DNA from: Mycobacterium sp. URHB0044
GTDB lineage: Bacteria; Actinomycetota; Actinomycetes; Mycobacteriales; Mycobacteriaceae
NCBI RefSeq assembly: GCF_000620625.1
Contig: NZ_JIAW01000018.1
Span: 111,465-175,464, forward strand
Direction of reading: 5' to 3'
DNA: 64,000 nt
Of the stretch, positions 16,342 to 26,124 are shown one piece after another. The number at the start of each line of letters is the position of its first letter. Position 1 is the first letter of the stretch. The notes under the pieces were generated by a model. The model was given only the letters and a program-made list of their open reading frames with translations, was not told the origin of the DNA and searched no databases. A program made the position numbers and the translations under genes.

Positions 16342-17606
16342 CGGACTCGCCCTTGTTCGGATAGCAGGCCGATCGGGTCGGAGCCGACCAGCTTCATCGC
16401 CGCGGTGACGAGTTCGGCGTCGATCACGTTGTCGTGAAAGCAAGCGGTGAGCAGCATCCCGCCGCGGCAGTGGCCCTGCAGGAACGTGAGACCGTTGGGC
16501 CCACCGGGTTCGACACGGGAAGCGTAAACGGGTTCGTGGCCGGGTAGGTACGGCAGCATGTCGATCTGTGGCGGTGCGCCGACATAGCTGAACGTCACCT
16601 GCGCCAACGCGTCGTCCTCCACTTCCGTTCGCAGAGGTATCGCCGATCCGACGCGCAGCGACGTGACGATCTGGTTGGCCAGCGGGCGTCCCGATGTCTT
16701 CGTCGCCTTGACGGTCTCTGCGATCTGTCCGGGTGTCATGTCCCAGCGCAGTTGCATGGGCACGCCTGCGAAGAAGTTGCCGTCGATGAATCCGGATCCC
16801 AGGTAGCTTCGGAGGTCGACCATGACGCGAATGTCGTCGGACAGCTTCATGCCGGCGCGCCGAAGCCCCGCCATGAGCAGGGCCGTCTGAACGGCGAACC
16901 GGCTGGCACCGGGCGCGTGTTCGGCTGCCCACGAATAGACTTCGCCGGATTGATCGGGCGGCAGGTAGGCGTGCACGCTATGACGCGACGGCGCCCATGG
17001 GCGGGTCGGGGCCGCCGTGTCGACGCCGATCGATCGTGGCCGGTCACGCAGCGCCGAGCGCACCAGCGCTGGATCGCGGCCGAACGTCCGCAATCCCGCT
17101 CGCAGGAGGGGTAATCGGCCCGCGGGCTTGGTGGGCCATGGCAGCACTTCCCCGGTCACCGCGGCCAGCATCACCGCGGCGACCACCGTGACGAACATCA
17201 GGCCGTCGCCCAGGCTGTGCGACATCTTCATCGCGAAGTGGTCGGGAAACCGGACGAACGTCAGTGGCGGCTCGAGGGACTCGTCACCTGCGACGCCATC
17301 GACGATGCGGCCGTAGTCGAGTCGTTCGTCCCAGTCGCGCTCGACGACGACCGACTCCAAGGATCGCGGGGTGAGCCATCGTCGCTTCGCGTCGTCGAAG
17401 CCCCACGCCAGTCGGCTGTGTTCATGGCGGTCGCCCACGGCGGCAACGGCGGCACGGATCGCGTCGACCGACGGCATCGCGAACGGGCCGCAGAGGATCG
17501 TCACATAGGTGTCGACCCATGGCCGGTCGCGGCGTTGCATCGCAATCGACTTCGTGGCCGACGCTCCCAGCGCTGCGGGTGAGCTGACCGAACGGCTAGC
17601 CGTCAT
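16338..17606 (-). CDS. condensation/wax-synthase-like acyltransferase
   Basis: The 422-residue protein carries HSLGDG (about residues 127-132), the H-x3-D-G catalytic motif of the chloramphenicol-acetyltransferase/condensation superfamily. DIRVMVDLRSYLGSGFIDGNFFAG resembles the second conserved block of acyltransferases such as PapA or wax ester synthases. It should transfer an acyl group, probably from acyl-CoA, to a hydroxyl. Placement between a GT-C-like membrane protein (11-nt overlap) and a lipoprotein hydrolase (ATGA overlap) suggests acylation of a glycan or glycolipid. It could instead be a lipid-only enzyme. Confidence 0.7.
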   Translation of the reverse strand: MTASRSVSSPAALGASATKSIAMQRRDRPWVDTYVTILCGPFAMPSVDAIRAAVAAVGDRHEHSRLAWGFDDAKRRWLTPRSLESVVVERDWDERLDYGRIVDGVAGDESLEPPLTFVRFPDHFAMKMSHSLGDGLMFVTVVAAVMLAAVTGEVLPWPTKPAGRLPLLRAGLRTFGRDPALVRSALRDRPRSIGVDTAAPTRPWAPSRHSVHAYLPPDQSGEVYSWAAEHAPGASRFAVQTALLMAGLRRAGMKLSDDIRVMVDLRSYLGSGFIDGNFFAGVPMQLRWDMTPGQIAETVKATKTSGRPLANQIVTSLRVGSAIPLRTEVEDDALAQVTFSYVGAPPQIDMLPYLPGHEPVYASRVEPGGPNGLTFLQGHCRGGMLLTACFHDNVIDAELVTAAMKLVGSDPIGLLSEQGRVR

Positions 17607-19320
17607 TTGGATGCACCCGGTGCACGAATACGGTGATTCCCTGGCCGTCGAACAGCGGCTCCCAGCGCTCCTTGTCGGCGAAGAGGTGTGCCTTCAGATT
17701 GGGAAACGCATCCCACGGCAGGACCCCGAAGTACCAGGAGTACACCCGCATCTGCTCGGTGAATATCAGATACGTGGACGCATCCGACCGCGTCTTGAGC
17801 GCGTTCAGGAACGCCTGATAGTCCTCCTCCGTGTCGTAGTGGCGCATCATGAGGTCCTTGGCGTAGGTCATCGGCGAGTCGAAACCGCTCTTGAACCTGG
17901 CGAAGTCGACGTACCGCCATGAACTGCGCTCGGGCCACACCGGCGCGACCGACGTGAGGTACGAAGGCAGTTCGGCCTGGGCCAACACGATCCGCGACGT
18001 CTCGTATTGTTCCTTCGGCATCACGTTCGCGTACCAGGACCCGGTATATCCCTGCGCCGACAACGCAGTCGCCAGCAATACCCCGATGAATCCCATGGCG
18101 TAGGGCGCTCGCCCGGCGCGCAACACTGTCACCACGACGGGCGCCAGCACTATCGAGCAGCCGAGCAGCGAGTACAGGAAGACACGGAAAATGGCTTCGC
18201 CGCCGTAACTTTGGCCTCCGAGGATCAGCATCGGGCTGAAGGCGAGCACGCTCAGCGCCCAGAACTCCTTCTTCTTGATCCAGCGGTACAGAATGGTGAG
18301 TGCTGCCGCCACCCACATCGACGCCGACAGAACGCGCACGCCCATGCTGGTGAGCTGCTGTCCCAGCGAGCCGGGCACCGGAATGTTCGACTCGGCGTTC
18401 TTCACCGGATTCGAGGAGAACAACTGGTAACTCGACGCCGAGTCCCAGTTGTAGATCAGGAAGCCGATGAGCATGGCGGTCAGCGGTATGACTATCCACC
18501 ACGGCTTCATCCGGCGGGTCGTGCACAGGACGCCGATCGCCAACAGGATCCAGTACGGCGTCAGTTGATGGGTGATCGTGGCGGCACCGAAGAGCACCAG
18601 GATGAGCAGAGTGCCGAACGGTCGATCGCGGGAGAGGCCCACCAGGGTGAAGATGGCGACGGCAAGCATGATGACCGTCGCCTGCGGCGAATAATAGTCC
18701 TGCTCAACCCAGTTGAGCGTGGCGGCAAGGAACGTCGCCGTGATCGCGGTGATGGGCTCCAGCCGCCACGCGCGCGCCGCCGCATACACCAGACCGGCGA
18801 ACACCACGTGGAAGCACGGCGTGTACCAATGTGCTATCGCGACTTCGGATATGCCGGTGAGATCCGAGAACCATGCGGTCAGGGCGAACAGACTCGGCCA
18901 GCCGTTGTAGATGTCCACGTCGCGGGCAAGCGTGTGGGAGTGCTGGATGTAGTCGGCTACGCCGAGGTGCTTGTAGGTCCAGGCGTACATCGGAAGATCC
19001 GTTGCGACGGCCCGTGGTAGCCGCTGGGTGACGATCATCATGGCCGTCGCCGCGGCGGCAGCCCGGAAGCTGCCCTGGCGAATCGCGATGGCGAATCCCA
19101 CGGCCGACAGGAGAATCGACGCACCGTAGGTGGGCGCCGCCACGGCGATCAACCCCCACTGGGACGCGACGGCGTCGGGAATGGTTCTCGCCCCGTGGAT
19201 GAAGCAGCCAAGGCTCAGCGCCAGAACGACCCACGGCAGGTGACGCCACCGTGCGGCGGGATGCGCGTCGACGGCCGGGACGGCCACGGTCTGCTCGCCG
19301 CGAGCCAACGTGGCCGTCAT
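17596..19320 (-). CDS. large polytopic membrane protein, candidate GT-C transferase or polymerase
   Basis: The 574-residue protein begins at ATG 19320 and has about 11-13 membrane helices up to residue 430. A large C-terminal soluble part, about 140 residues, is rich in Trp and Tyr. A first extracytoplasmic loop with LPMYAWTYKHLGVADYIQHSHTL and DIYNGWPS recalls GT-C glycosyltransferases that use polyprenyl-phosphate sugars, but no D-x-D pair could be assigned with confidence. Alternatives are a Wzy-like polymerase or a transporter. The start overlaps the upstream GT2 stop (ATGA) and the end overlaps the acyltransferase, so it is firmly within the operon. Confidence 0.7.
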   Translation of the reverse strand: MTATLARGEQTVAVPAVDAHPAARWRHLPWVVLALSLGCFIHGARTIPDAVASQWGLIAVAAPTYGASILLSAVGFAIAIRQGSFRAAAAATAMMIVTQRLPRAVATDLPMYAWTYKHLGVADYIQHSHTLARDVDIYNGWPSLFALTAWFSDLTGISEVAIAHWYTPCFHVVFAGLVYAAARAWRLEPITAITATFLAATLNWVEQDYYSPQATVIMLAVAIFTLVGLSRDRPFGTLLILVLFGAATITHQLTPYWILLAIGVLCTTRRMKPWWIVIPLTAMLIGFLIYNWDSASSYQLFSSNPVKNAESNIPVPGSLGQQLTSMGVRVLSASMWVAAALTILYRWIKKKEFWALSVLAFSPMLILGGQSYGGEAIFRVFLYSLLGCSIVLAPVVVTVLRAGRAPYAMGFIGVLLATALSAQGYTGSWYANVMPKEQYETSRIVLAQAELPSYLTSVAPVWPERSSWRYVDFARFKSGFDSPMTYAKDLMMRHYDTEEDYQAFLNALKTRSDASTYLIFTEQMRVYSWYFGVLPWDAFPNLKAHLFADKERWEPLFDGQGITVFVHRVHPNDG

Positions 19321-21020
19321 GACGCGGTGACCGTCTGGCGCTGCGCGAGATACCCGCAGTGTGCGAGGCCGCCGACGACGGTGACGGTGGCCAATCCCAG
19401 CAGCACGGCCACCGGGTCGTAGAACCCGAGCATGAGCAAGCCCGACACCGTGATCAGGCAGACGGCGATGCTGACTGCTGGGATGAGCAGTAGCAGCACC
19501 GATGTCGGCATTCTGGTGTACCACGACAATGCCAAGCTGCCCGGGCCCGCGAGCATGAAGGCACCCACGGCGACCGCGAGTACGACCGTCGGCAACGCCG
19601 AGATGGCGCCAAGGGCACCGATCAATCCGACGGCCACCGCCGCGAGCGAAAGGCGACCCGCCAGCATCGCATTCTCTGGGTCGCCCCAATGGCGGTCGCC
19701 GCGAACGTCGAATGCGCGCAGCAGTTTCGACGACCGAACACTCAGCGGCATCGCCTTCCGGCCGGCGACTCGGGCGCTCAGCAAGGCGAAGGGGCCGTGC
19801 AGCACACCCTTCAGCTCATGGCCGTACAACGCTTCCAGCTCGGGATCGGCGGGGCCATTGGCTTCCTGCTCGACGACCGTCACGTGGCGCATGTGCTTGA
19901 CCGCCGGCCGGACCCGCCTCAGCGCCATGCCGAACGTCCGCGGCCGGCTGCCCAGCTTCGCGATCCAGGCACCCAGGCCGAGGCCGTAGTTGTGGACCTG
20001 GACTTCGAGGTCGGCGGCGGTCCGTCGGTGCCGGTGCCACACCACGGCGGCCGGTTCCCGGACGAGCAGGTGACCTGCCACCAGGATCCGGACGAAGATG
20101 TCGATGTCCTCGCCCCCTCCCGCAGGCGATCCGATACCCAAGCCTTCGTCGAACCCGCCCAGCTCGATCAGGACGTCGCGGCGGACGGCGAAGTTGGCTC
20201 CCGTGCCGAACTGCGCTACCCGCATGGGGAAGAGCGGGTCGTCGGGCGGTGGCGCGGCAAGATCGAAGACCGCCGGCTCGCATCCGGAGGCCCATCCGAC
20301 GCGACGGTCGAAGTAGGACTGGGCCGGGGTGACCAGTTCGGCGCTGGGCACCATGCCACACACGCACGCCACCCGCGGGTCGCGGCTGAATCCGTGTGCG
20401 AGGTTCGCCAACCAGGAATCGTCTACGAGGACGTCGTCGTCGGTGAAGGCGACGATGTCGTGCTCGGCGCTCCTGATCGCGACATTGCGTGCGATCGAGA
20501 GACCCTGACCCTGCGCTTCGACGATGTGGACCCGAATGTCCGTCGACGCCTTGAAGTCTTCGACGACTGGCGGCGTGAGTCCACTGGTCGGGTTGTTGTC
20601 CACGACGAGCAGTTCGAAGTGCGGGTAGTCGAGCTCGGCGAGGCCCTGCAACACGTCCCGCAGTTGATCGGGGCGGTCCCTCGTGCACACTGCCACGGTG
20701 ACCGGCGGCTTGTTCCAGACCGCCTCGCGCGTGGGCACGGAGGGCAGCTCGGTGATCTGGGCGGTGGCGGACGCGACGTCGACGACGCCGGCGGACACGT
20801 CCAAGTCGATGAAACCCCGTGGCTGGCCGCCGCTCCACACCAACAGCCGCGCGCGACTGAAACTTTCGCCACCGGACAGGGTCAATCGACTGACACCGGT
20901 GAGGTCGGCTTCGTCGATCTCACCGATCCAGACAGCATTTGGCCAGTGGTCGTCCTCGGCTCCCGCATTCGTGATCGGCCTGATGACGTCGACTCCGTCG
21001 GATCCACGGTGACGCGGCAT
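19317..21020 (-). CDS. family 2 glycosyltransferase with C-terminal membrane helices
   Basis: The 567-residue protein has an N-terminal domain of about 95 residues, then a GT2 domain from VTVAVCTRDRPDQL. LLVVDNNPTS, FTDDDVLVDDSW (D-x-D region), FGTGANFAVRRDVLIELGGFDE and GGGEDIDIFVR (catalytic acid region) follow. After residue 440 four hydrophobic segments anchor it in the membrane. The GT2 layout matches the second GT2 domain of 22316-24487, implying common origin. It lies 3 nt after the flippase gene and overlaps the next gene by 4 nt. Confidence 0.88.
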   Translation of the reverse strand: MPRHRGSDGVDVIRPITNAGAEDDHWPNAVWIGEIDEADLTGVSRLTLSGGESFSRARLLVWSGGQPRGFIDLDVSAGVVDVASATAQITELPSVPTREAVWNKPPVTVAVCTRDRPDQLRDVLQGLAELDYPHFELLVVDNNPTSGLTPPVVEDFKASTDIRVHIVEAQGQGLSIARNVAIRSAEHDIVAFTDDDVLVDDSWLANLAHGFSRDPRVACVCGMVPSAELVTPAQSYFDRRVGWASGCEPAVFDLAAPPPDDPLFPMRVAQFGTGANFAVRRDVLIELGGFDEGLGIGSPAGGGEDIDIFVRILVAGHLLVREPAAVVWHRHRRTAADLEVQVHNYGLGLGAWIAKLGSRPRTFGMALRRVRPAVKHMRHVTVVEQEANGPADPELEALYGHELKGVLHGPFALLSARVAGRKAMPLSVRSSKLLRAFDVRGDRHWGDPENAMLAGRLSLAAVAVGLIGALGAISALPTVVLAVAVGAFMLAGPGSLALSWYTRMPTSVLLLLIPAVSIAVCLITVSGLLMLGFYDPVAVLLGLATVTVVGGLAHCGYLAQRQTVTAS

Positions 21021-21023
21021 GTC

Positions 21024-22319
21024 TCAGCCCTCCGCTCGGCGATGGTTGACGAATAGGTGGATGGCGGCAGCAGTGCTGAGCGCGGACTGCGCCAATAGGA
21101 CGGCGAATGCGCCGCCCAGAGCCCCGTAGGTGGGGCACAACGCGAACAGCAAGGCCGGCACGGCGATCGCGAACACCAGGTTGAACTGCAACGGCACCTT
21201 GATGTTTCGCCGCGCCCTCTGCAACCCCGACCACACGGTGTACACGGTGCGGACCACGCAGACCGCACACATGGTCGCGATCACGCCGGTGGCGCCTAGT
21301 GCGCCGTAGGCGGGATCGAGGATTCGCAATGCGGTCGGCGCCATGGCAATCAGCAGGGTGGCACCCGTCGCGCTGAGCGCAATCGTCCTCAGCAACACCG
21401 AGCGCGCCATGCTCCAGGCTTCGTCGGGCGTACTCGAGGCGTGCACGACCAGCGACACCGCCATCGCAATGGCGATCAGGTCCAAAACCTGCACGAGCGA
21501 CAACGCCAGGGCGAAGAGCGCACCCTGCTCCGGTCCGGATATGGCGGTGACGAGGAACGGTGACAACATGAGCACGCCGAAGTTCAGGCCCGACGACGCG
21601 ATCGATTGCGCGAGGAACCCGTTGAACATCCGCATCGCGGCGTCCTCGGACAGCGTTGCGACGGGCAGCTCCGTTCCGGTGTTGATCACACGAACGATCG
21701 CGGGCCGCAACACGATGGCCAGCGCGGTGCTCGCAATGACGACCGAGAGTTCCACTGCGTGCCAGTGCAGCGTCGCGGCCAAAAGTGGCAACAAGACGAT
21801 CTTGCAGACTCCGGTAGCCGTGTTCGCGACCGGCAGCCACCGGGCCCTGGCGAGCGCGACCACCGCGGAACTCTGCACGTTCACCGACGACCACACCACG
21901 ACGCCGACGGCCACCAACGCGGCTACGCCGAACGATCCACGGACCTCGGCGAGCAGCAGAACGGTACCGACCGCAGCGCCCAACCCACTGACGATGGCGA
22001 TCAGCCAGAACGTCCGCTGGCCACGTCGATACAACCGGGGGCGGGCCTCCCCCACCGCGGGGAGCAACGCGGTGTACGCGTCACCGATGCCGGACGCCAC
22101 GATGACACCGGCAGAGCCGATGACCGCCATCACCGCGGTCATCACTCCAAGTTCGTGTGGTGGGAAACGCTTGGCGGCCAACGCCCAGAATGCCACTCCC
22201 AGAGCCGCACTCAAGACCGACGACGACGCCATCGATCCGGCGTCCCGATACAGACGCGTGACGCCGAACTCGCGCTTGGGGGTGACGCCTCGCAGAACGG
22301 CGCGGTCTTCCGTGGTCAC
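21024..22319 (-). CDS. Wzx-type polysaccharide flippase, copy 2
   Basis: From GTG 22319 the product is 431 residues, nearly all in about 12 hydrophobic helices. FGVTRLYRDAGSMASSSVLSA and VLMLSPFLVTAISGPEQGALFALA are characteristic of actinobacterial PST-type flippases. The GTG overlaps the upstream glycosyltransferase stop by 4 nt (GTGA). It is one of three flippases in the window and differs clearly from the other two, so each may serve a different repeat unit or a different step. Confidence 0.85.
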   Translation of the reverse strand: MTTEDRAVLRGVTPKREFGVTRLYRDAGSMASSSVLSAALGVAFWALAAKRFPPHELGVMTAVMAVIGSAGVIVASGIGDAYTALLPAVGEARPRLYRRGQRTFWLIAIVSGLGAAVGTVLLLAEVRGSFGVAALVAVGVVVWSSVNVQSSAVVALARARWLPVANTATGVCKIVLLPLLAATLHWHAVELSVVIASTALAIVLRPAIVRVINTGTELPVATLSEDAAMRMFNGFLAQSIASSGLNFGVLMLSPFLVTAISGPEQGALFALALSLVQVLDLIAIAMAVSLVVHASSTPDEAWSMARSVLLRTIALSATGATLLIAMAPTALRILDPAYGALGATGVIATMCAVCVVRTVYTVWSGLQRARRNIKVPLQFNLVFAIAVPALLFALCPTYGALGGAFAVLLAQSALSTAAAIHLFVNHRRAEG

Positions 22320-24487
22320 CCGACGGCGCCTTCGCTTCGCGCACGACGCCGGGCACGCACATAGCTGACCGGTCCGAGGAACAGTCCGCGTCGCTTCAAC
22401 CGGAGCAATCCCGGCGGAAACTCCTTCGGAAGCCCCGTTGTCGCCGCCGAGCCGCGAGCACCGGACATGTCCAGCACGGCCCGAGGCGTCAACCGAATGA
22501 GCGGAAGCGCCAAACGCCAATTCCAGCGCAGCAGTGCGGTATAGAACGCAGTAAGACCGACGCCATAGCCGAACATCTGCTTCTCGAGGTCGCCGACGTC
22601 ACGCCGGTGGAAGTGGCGGGTCAGCGCGGCGGGGTGATACACGACGGTGTGGCCCGCGAGAAGCAGCTGAGAGAACATCAGTGTGTCCTCGCCTCCACGC
22701 GTCTCGGTGCCGGCGCCGAGCCCCACGTCGAAGCCACCCATCGCCGATAGCGCGGAGGTGCGGAACGTCATGTTCGCGCCGGCGCCGAATGCGGGCAGTG
22801 GGTACAGCGGGTTCTGGACCTCCGGGTCGGTGCCCACGAATACCGCGCCTGTGAAACCCCGGCCCTTGGTGTGACCTCCGTACTGCTCGAACCACCATTG
22901 GGCCCACGTCTCCAACTCGGCGGGAACGACCGAACCCGAGACGGCAGCGGCATCGGGAACGGAGCCGAGCGCACGGGTGACCTCGCCGACCCAGTTCTCG
23001 TCGGCGACCTCGTCGTCGTCGATCCACGCCACGAACTCCGTGGCGACATGCCGCAGTGCACAGTTGCGTGCCCAGGACAACCCGGGCGTCGGCTCGACGA
23101 CGTAGTCGAGCAGAAGATCGCCGTCGCGCTTCTCGGCCACGACCGTCGCCGTCACATCACTGGTCGGCGCGTTGTCGACGACAAGGACACGAAAGCCGCT
23201 TTGGGACTGCGCCTTCAGGGACTCGATCGCGCGGGCCAGGTCGTCGGGTCGCTCGCGGGTGCAGATCACGACCGTGACGTTTCCCGGGTCGACCACACCG
23301 TCCGCCCGCGTGCCGGTGCGATGCACTGCACCGTCCGGCGACGTCTCACTCAAGCCCAACACGAACCGGTTCAGCTGGTCACGGACCTCGCGCTCGTCGG
23401 CGCAGGCCTCGACTATCCCGATGGGGCGACCGCCGCGCCGCGCCAGTATCCAGACGTACGTGTACTGGTCCAGACCGTCGAGTCGTCCGACGAAGTGGTC
23501 GACCGACTGCGACGTGTCGAAATCGGTGACCAGGGCAGGCTTTCGATCGCCGACGAATGACGCGCCAGTGGAGCCTGCATCGGTGGACGTGACCGTTGCC
23601 CGCCCCCGTAGATAGCCTGCTCCAGCGCTGGCCAGGCCCAGCATCATCGTCAGGCCCTGCAACACGGCTACCCAGCGCAGCTGCGTCAGCCTGCGCAACG
23701 CCGTCACTGCCGCCGTCTGCACGTAGCCGAACTCCGTGCTCACAGCCGAACTCGAGCCCAGATTCGCTCGCATCGCCGACTTGCCCGCGCCCTCGGAGAA
23801 GCAGCGTGTGACGAAGAATCTGAATGATCCACGGCCAGCGGGAACTTCGTGCAGGATGACCGCCGATGGCACGTACATCCAGCGTTTGGCCGTCGCTTCC
23901 GACATTCGGATGCAGAGGTCGGTGTCCTCGGGCTGCGAGACGGACCCTTGTTTGCCGAAGTCGGTGCGAAAGCCGCTGACGGCGCGGAACTCGGCCGTTC
24001 GCACCGCCATGTTCCCCGACCAGACGTTTCGAATCGGCGCGGTCTCGGTGGGCAACCCAAGATAGGAACCGCCGACGACCCAGGCGAACTCGTCGGGGAA
24101 CCACCGTGGCTTCGTGGTCTCCCATGCCGGCTCGTACGTTCCTCCCGTTCCCACGACTTGCTCATCGGCAAACGGTCGGGTCAATTCGAGAAGCCAGTCA
24201 GGGTCGGCGATCTCGTCGTCGTCGAGGAAGGCGGTCAACGGGGTGTCGACTGCCTCGACGCCGCGGTTGCGGGTCGCCGAAGCGCCACGGCCTCCGTCGT
24301 TCTGGACCACCGTGACCCAGTCGAATTCCTCGTCGAGCAGTTCGGCCAACGCCGGATTGTTGTCCACCGCGACCACCACCCGTCGCGGTTCGAGCGTCTG
24401 CTTGCGCAGGGACGTCAGTGCCGACCGGATGTTGTCCAGTCGCCGCTCCGTGTAACACGGCAGGACGACCGAGACGTCGAGATCCAC
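22316..24487 (-). CDS. two-domain family 2 glycosyltransferase
   Basis: From GTG 24487 the product is 723 residues with two GT2 modules. Module 1 (about 1-250) has VSVVLPCYTERR, VVAVDNNPA, FLDDDEIADPDW, WSGNMAVRTAEF and QPEDTDLCIR. A single hydrophobic segment near residue 280 follows, then module 2 (about 390-650): VTVVICTRERPDDL, LVVDNAPTS, WIDDDEVADENW, FGAGANMTFRTSALSAMGGFD and RGGEDTLMF. Both modules retain the aspartates needed for catalysis. A bifunctional enzyme adding two sugars, or making an alternating linkage, is likely. Module 2 resembles the GT2 domain of the neighbour at 19317-21020. Confidence 0.85.
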   Translation of the reverse strand: MDLDVSVVLPCYTERRLDNIRSALTSLRKQTLEPRRVVVAVDNNPALAELLDEEFDWVTVVQNDGGRGASATRNRGVEAVDTPLTAFLDDDEIADPDWLLELTRPFADEQVVGTGGTYEPAWETTKPRWFPDEFAWVVGGSYLGLPTETAPIRNVWSGNMAVRTAEFRAVSGFRTDFGKQGSVSQPEDTDLCIRMSEATAKRWMYVPSAVILHEVPAGRGSFRFFVTRCFSEGAGKSAMRANLGSSSAVSTEFGYVQTAAVTALRRLTQLRWVAVLQGLTMMLGLASAGAGYLRGRATVTSTDAGSTGASFVGDRKPALVTDFDTSQSVDHFVGRLDGLDQYTYVWILARRGGRPIGIVEACADEREVRDQLNRFVLGLSETSPDGAVHRTGTRADGVVDPGNVTVVICTRERPDDLARAIESLKAQSQSGFRVLVVDNAPTSDVTATVVAEKRDGDLLLDYVVEPTPGLSWARNCALRHVATEFVAWIDDDEVADENWVGEVTRALGSVPDAAAVSGSVVPAELETWAQWWFEQYGGHTKGRGFTGAVFVGTDPEVQNPLYPLPAFGAGANMTFRTSALSAMGGFDVGLGAGTETRGGEDTLMFSQLLLAGHTVVYHPAALTRHFHRRDVGDLEKQMFGYGVGLTAFYTALLRWNWRLALPLIRLTPRAVLDMSGARGSAATTGLPKEFPPGLLRLKRRGLFLGPVSYVRARRRARSEGAVG

Positions 24488-24503
24488 CTGTTCGCACCTG
24501 ATC

Positions 24504-25346
24504 TCAGGACACCTTCGCCGAAGGTTCGCCGTCGACGGGGTGGCGGCGGTTGGACATCTGCCGCGCCACCGCGTCGCGACGATCGAGGCGTCTGGTGGCG
24601 CGTGCCTGGAAGTACTCTCGACGGATGGTTCGCAGCACCCGGGTGCCGTCCCGAACCGCATTGAGATTGCTCACCCCGTGTATCCGGTTCGCCTCGTAGC
24701 TACAGACTTCAGCGATCTTCAGCCGGTTCGCGGCGACCCGAACGTTGATGAGTGTCTCGATCTCGAATCCGTCGCCCCACTGCGGCAGTGGATCGCTGGT
24801 ATCGGGCAATCTCATCACGTCGAGGCAGTGCCGCCAGAAGGCGTTGTATCCGTAGCAGAGGTCGGTGTATCTGGTCGCGAACAACGCATTGACCGTCGCG
24901 TTGAGCCCCCAGTTTCCGAGCCGACGGAAGTGCGTGATGTCGGCACTTCCCCCACCCTGGATGAAGCGGGATCCCTTCGCGAAATCAGCGCCCGCCACAA
25001 GGGCGCCAACGTAACTCGGAATCTCTTGTGGATCAGTGCTGCCGTCGGCGTCGATCATCACGATGATGTCGCCGGACGCCGCCTCGAACCCGCAGGCGAG
25101 CGCATTGCCCTTGCCCTTCCGGGTTTGTGCGACGTGTATCCCGTCGGGCCACAGTTCCCGGGCCACTACGGCAGTGTTGTCCACCGAATTACCGTTGACG
25201 AAGACGATCTCGTCAACGTCTTCGGGCATCTTCGCGGCGACGAAGGGTAGGTTCCTCTCCTCGTTCAGTGCGGGAATGATCACCGATACTCGGGGACGTT
25301 CCGCCCCATGGGAATTCCCGTCCCAAATGGTCGCTAGTTTGGCCAT
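24504..25346 (-). CDS. polyprenyl-phosphate-type family 2 glycosyltransferase
   Basis: The 280-residue protein starts at ATG 25346 behind a strong AAGGAAGGG site. RVSVIIPALNEERNLPFV, VFVNGNSVDNT, QTRKGKGNALACG and IVMIDADGSTDPQEIP are the signature of DPM1-like enzymes. These transfer a sugar from a nucleotide donor to polyprenyl phosphate. No C-terminal membrane helices are present. It is the first gene of the leftward run and could supply the lipid-linked sugar used by the GT-C-like membrane protein downstream. Confidence 0.88.
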   Translation of the reverse strand: MAKLATIWDGNSHGAERPRVSVIIPALNEERNLPFVAAKMPEDVDEIVFVNGNSVDNTAVVARELWPDGIHVAQTRKGKGNALACGFEAASGDIIVMIDADGSTDPQEIPSYVGALVAGADFAKGSRFIQGGGSADITHFRRLGNWGLNATVNALFATRYTDLCYGYNAFWRHCLDVMRLPDTSDPLPQWGDGFEIETLINVRVAANRLKIAEVCSYEANRIHGVSNLNAVRDGTRVLRTIRREYFQARATRRLDRRDAVARQMSNRRHPVDGEPSAKVS

Positions 25347-26124
25347 CTTTCTGGCCCTTCCTTGGCTGCAGGTGCATACGACGAAGCCGACACGTGTCCG
25401 GCAAAAGCTGCGCGGCGATACCGCTAGTAATGGACGACAATTCTGCGAATGGCGTTGCGTGCCACCCGTTTTAAACTCAATCGGTCGACGCTACGGCGCG
25501 CCAAACCCATGCTTTCCGCGATGACCCCGACTTCACCGCACCGGACCCAACTCCCCGTTGGTGGGTCCATCAGCAGTGCTTACGCTGGCACACGGCCCTG
25601 GCCCCTGCAACCTGGGCAAATGGAAACATCAGGTTAAGCAACGTGACATCTAATCGCGTGTTCGGCACCACGCTTTTGCCATCACCACGGCCTCGGTCGA
25701 GGATTCCGCAAGCATGTCGCGACCGGCAATCACCGGTCGGATGGCCAGCGATTCGGCGAACGTTCTCTCCGCTTCGTGGTACGCCGTAAAGCACCGTGGG
25801 CCAACAGGTCCGACTTCGACTCACGGCGATCACTGCGTGTAGCCACACCATGATCGGGCGACCCCACGCCACGCGACGGGCAGCGTCCCGCCCGGGCGGC
25901 CGCTAACCTGCGGGACCATTGCTGCCGACGCCGATTGAGGTCACGGGGCGAGGGGCGAGCGGTCGACAATTCCCAGAATGTGTGGTGGACGCCACAGCAT
26001 CCTGCCAGCCGGCACGGCTATGCCAGGGGTCACCGACGGCACGAGTCGGGCGGACTGGCGCACCAGCCGCCTATTGTGAGCCCCAACTCGCCATTCGCGT
26101 TGGGTACCTGGAAAGGACGCCCCG
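25347..26124. other. 778-bp intergenic region between divergent genes
   Basis: No convincing gene. It must hold the promoter of the leftward polysaccharide operon and that of the rightward GH16 gene. Two inverted repeats are visible: GTCCCGC at 25885-25891 with GCGGGAC at 25910-25916 enclosing a CGCCCGGGCG palindrome, and CCCAAC at 26082-26087 with GTTGGG at 26099-26104. The second lies just before the GH16 ribosome site and could be an operator. Confidence 0.5.

Noticed and set aside
19689..21056. 455-residue plus-strand ORF
   Set aside because: Antisense to a clear GT2 gene; no independent motif.
25347..26124. possible transposon or attachment site in the long intergenic region
   Set aside because: No transposase fragment, terminal repeats or tRNA end seen; only small inverted repeats.
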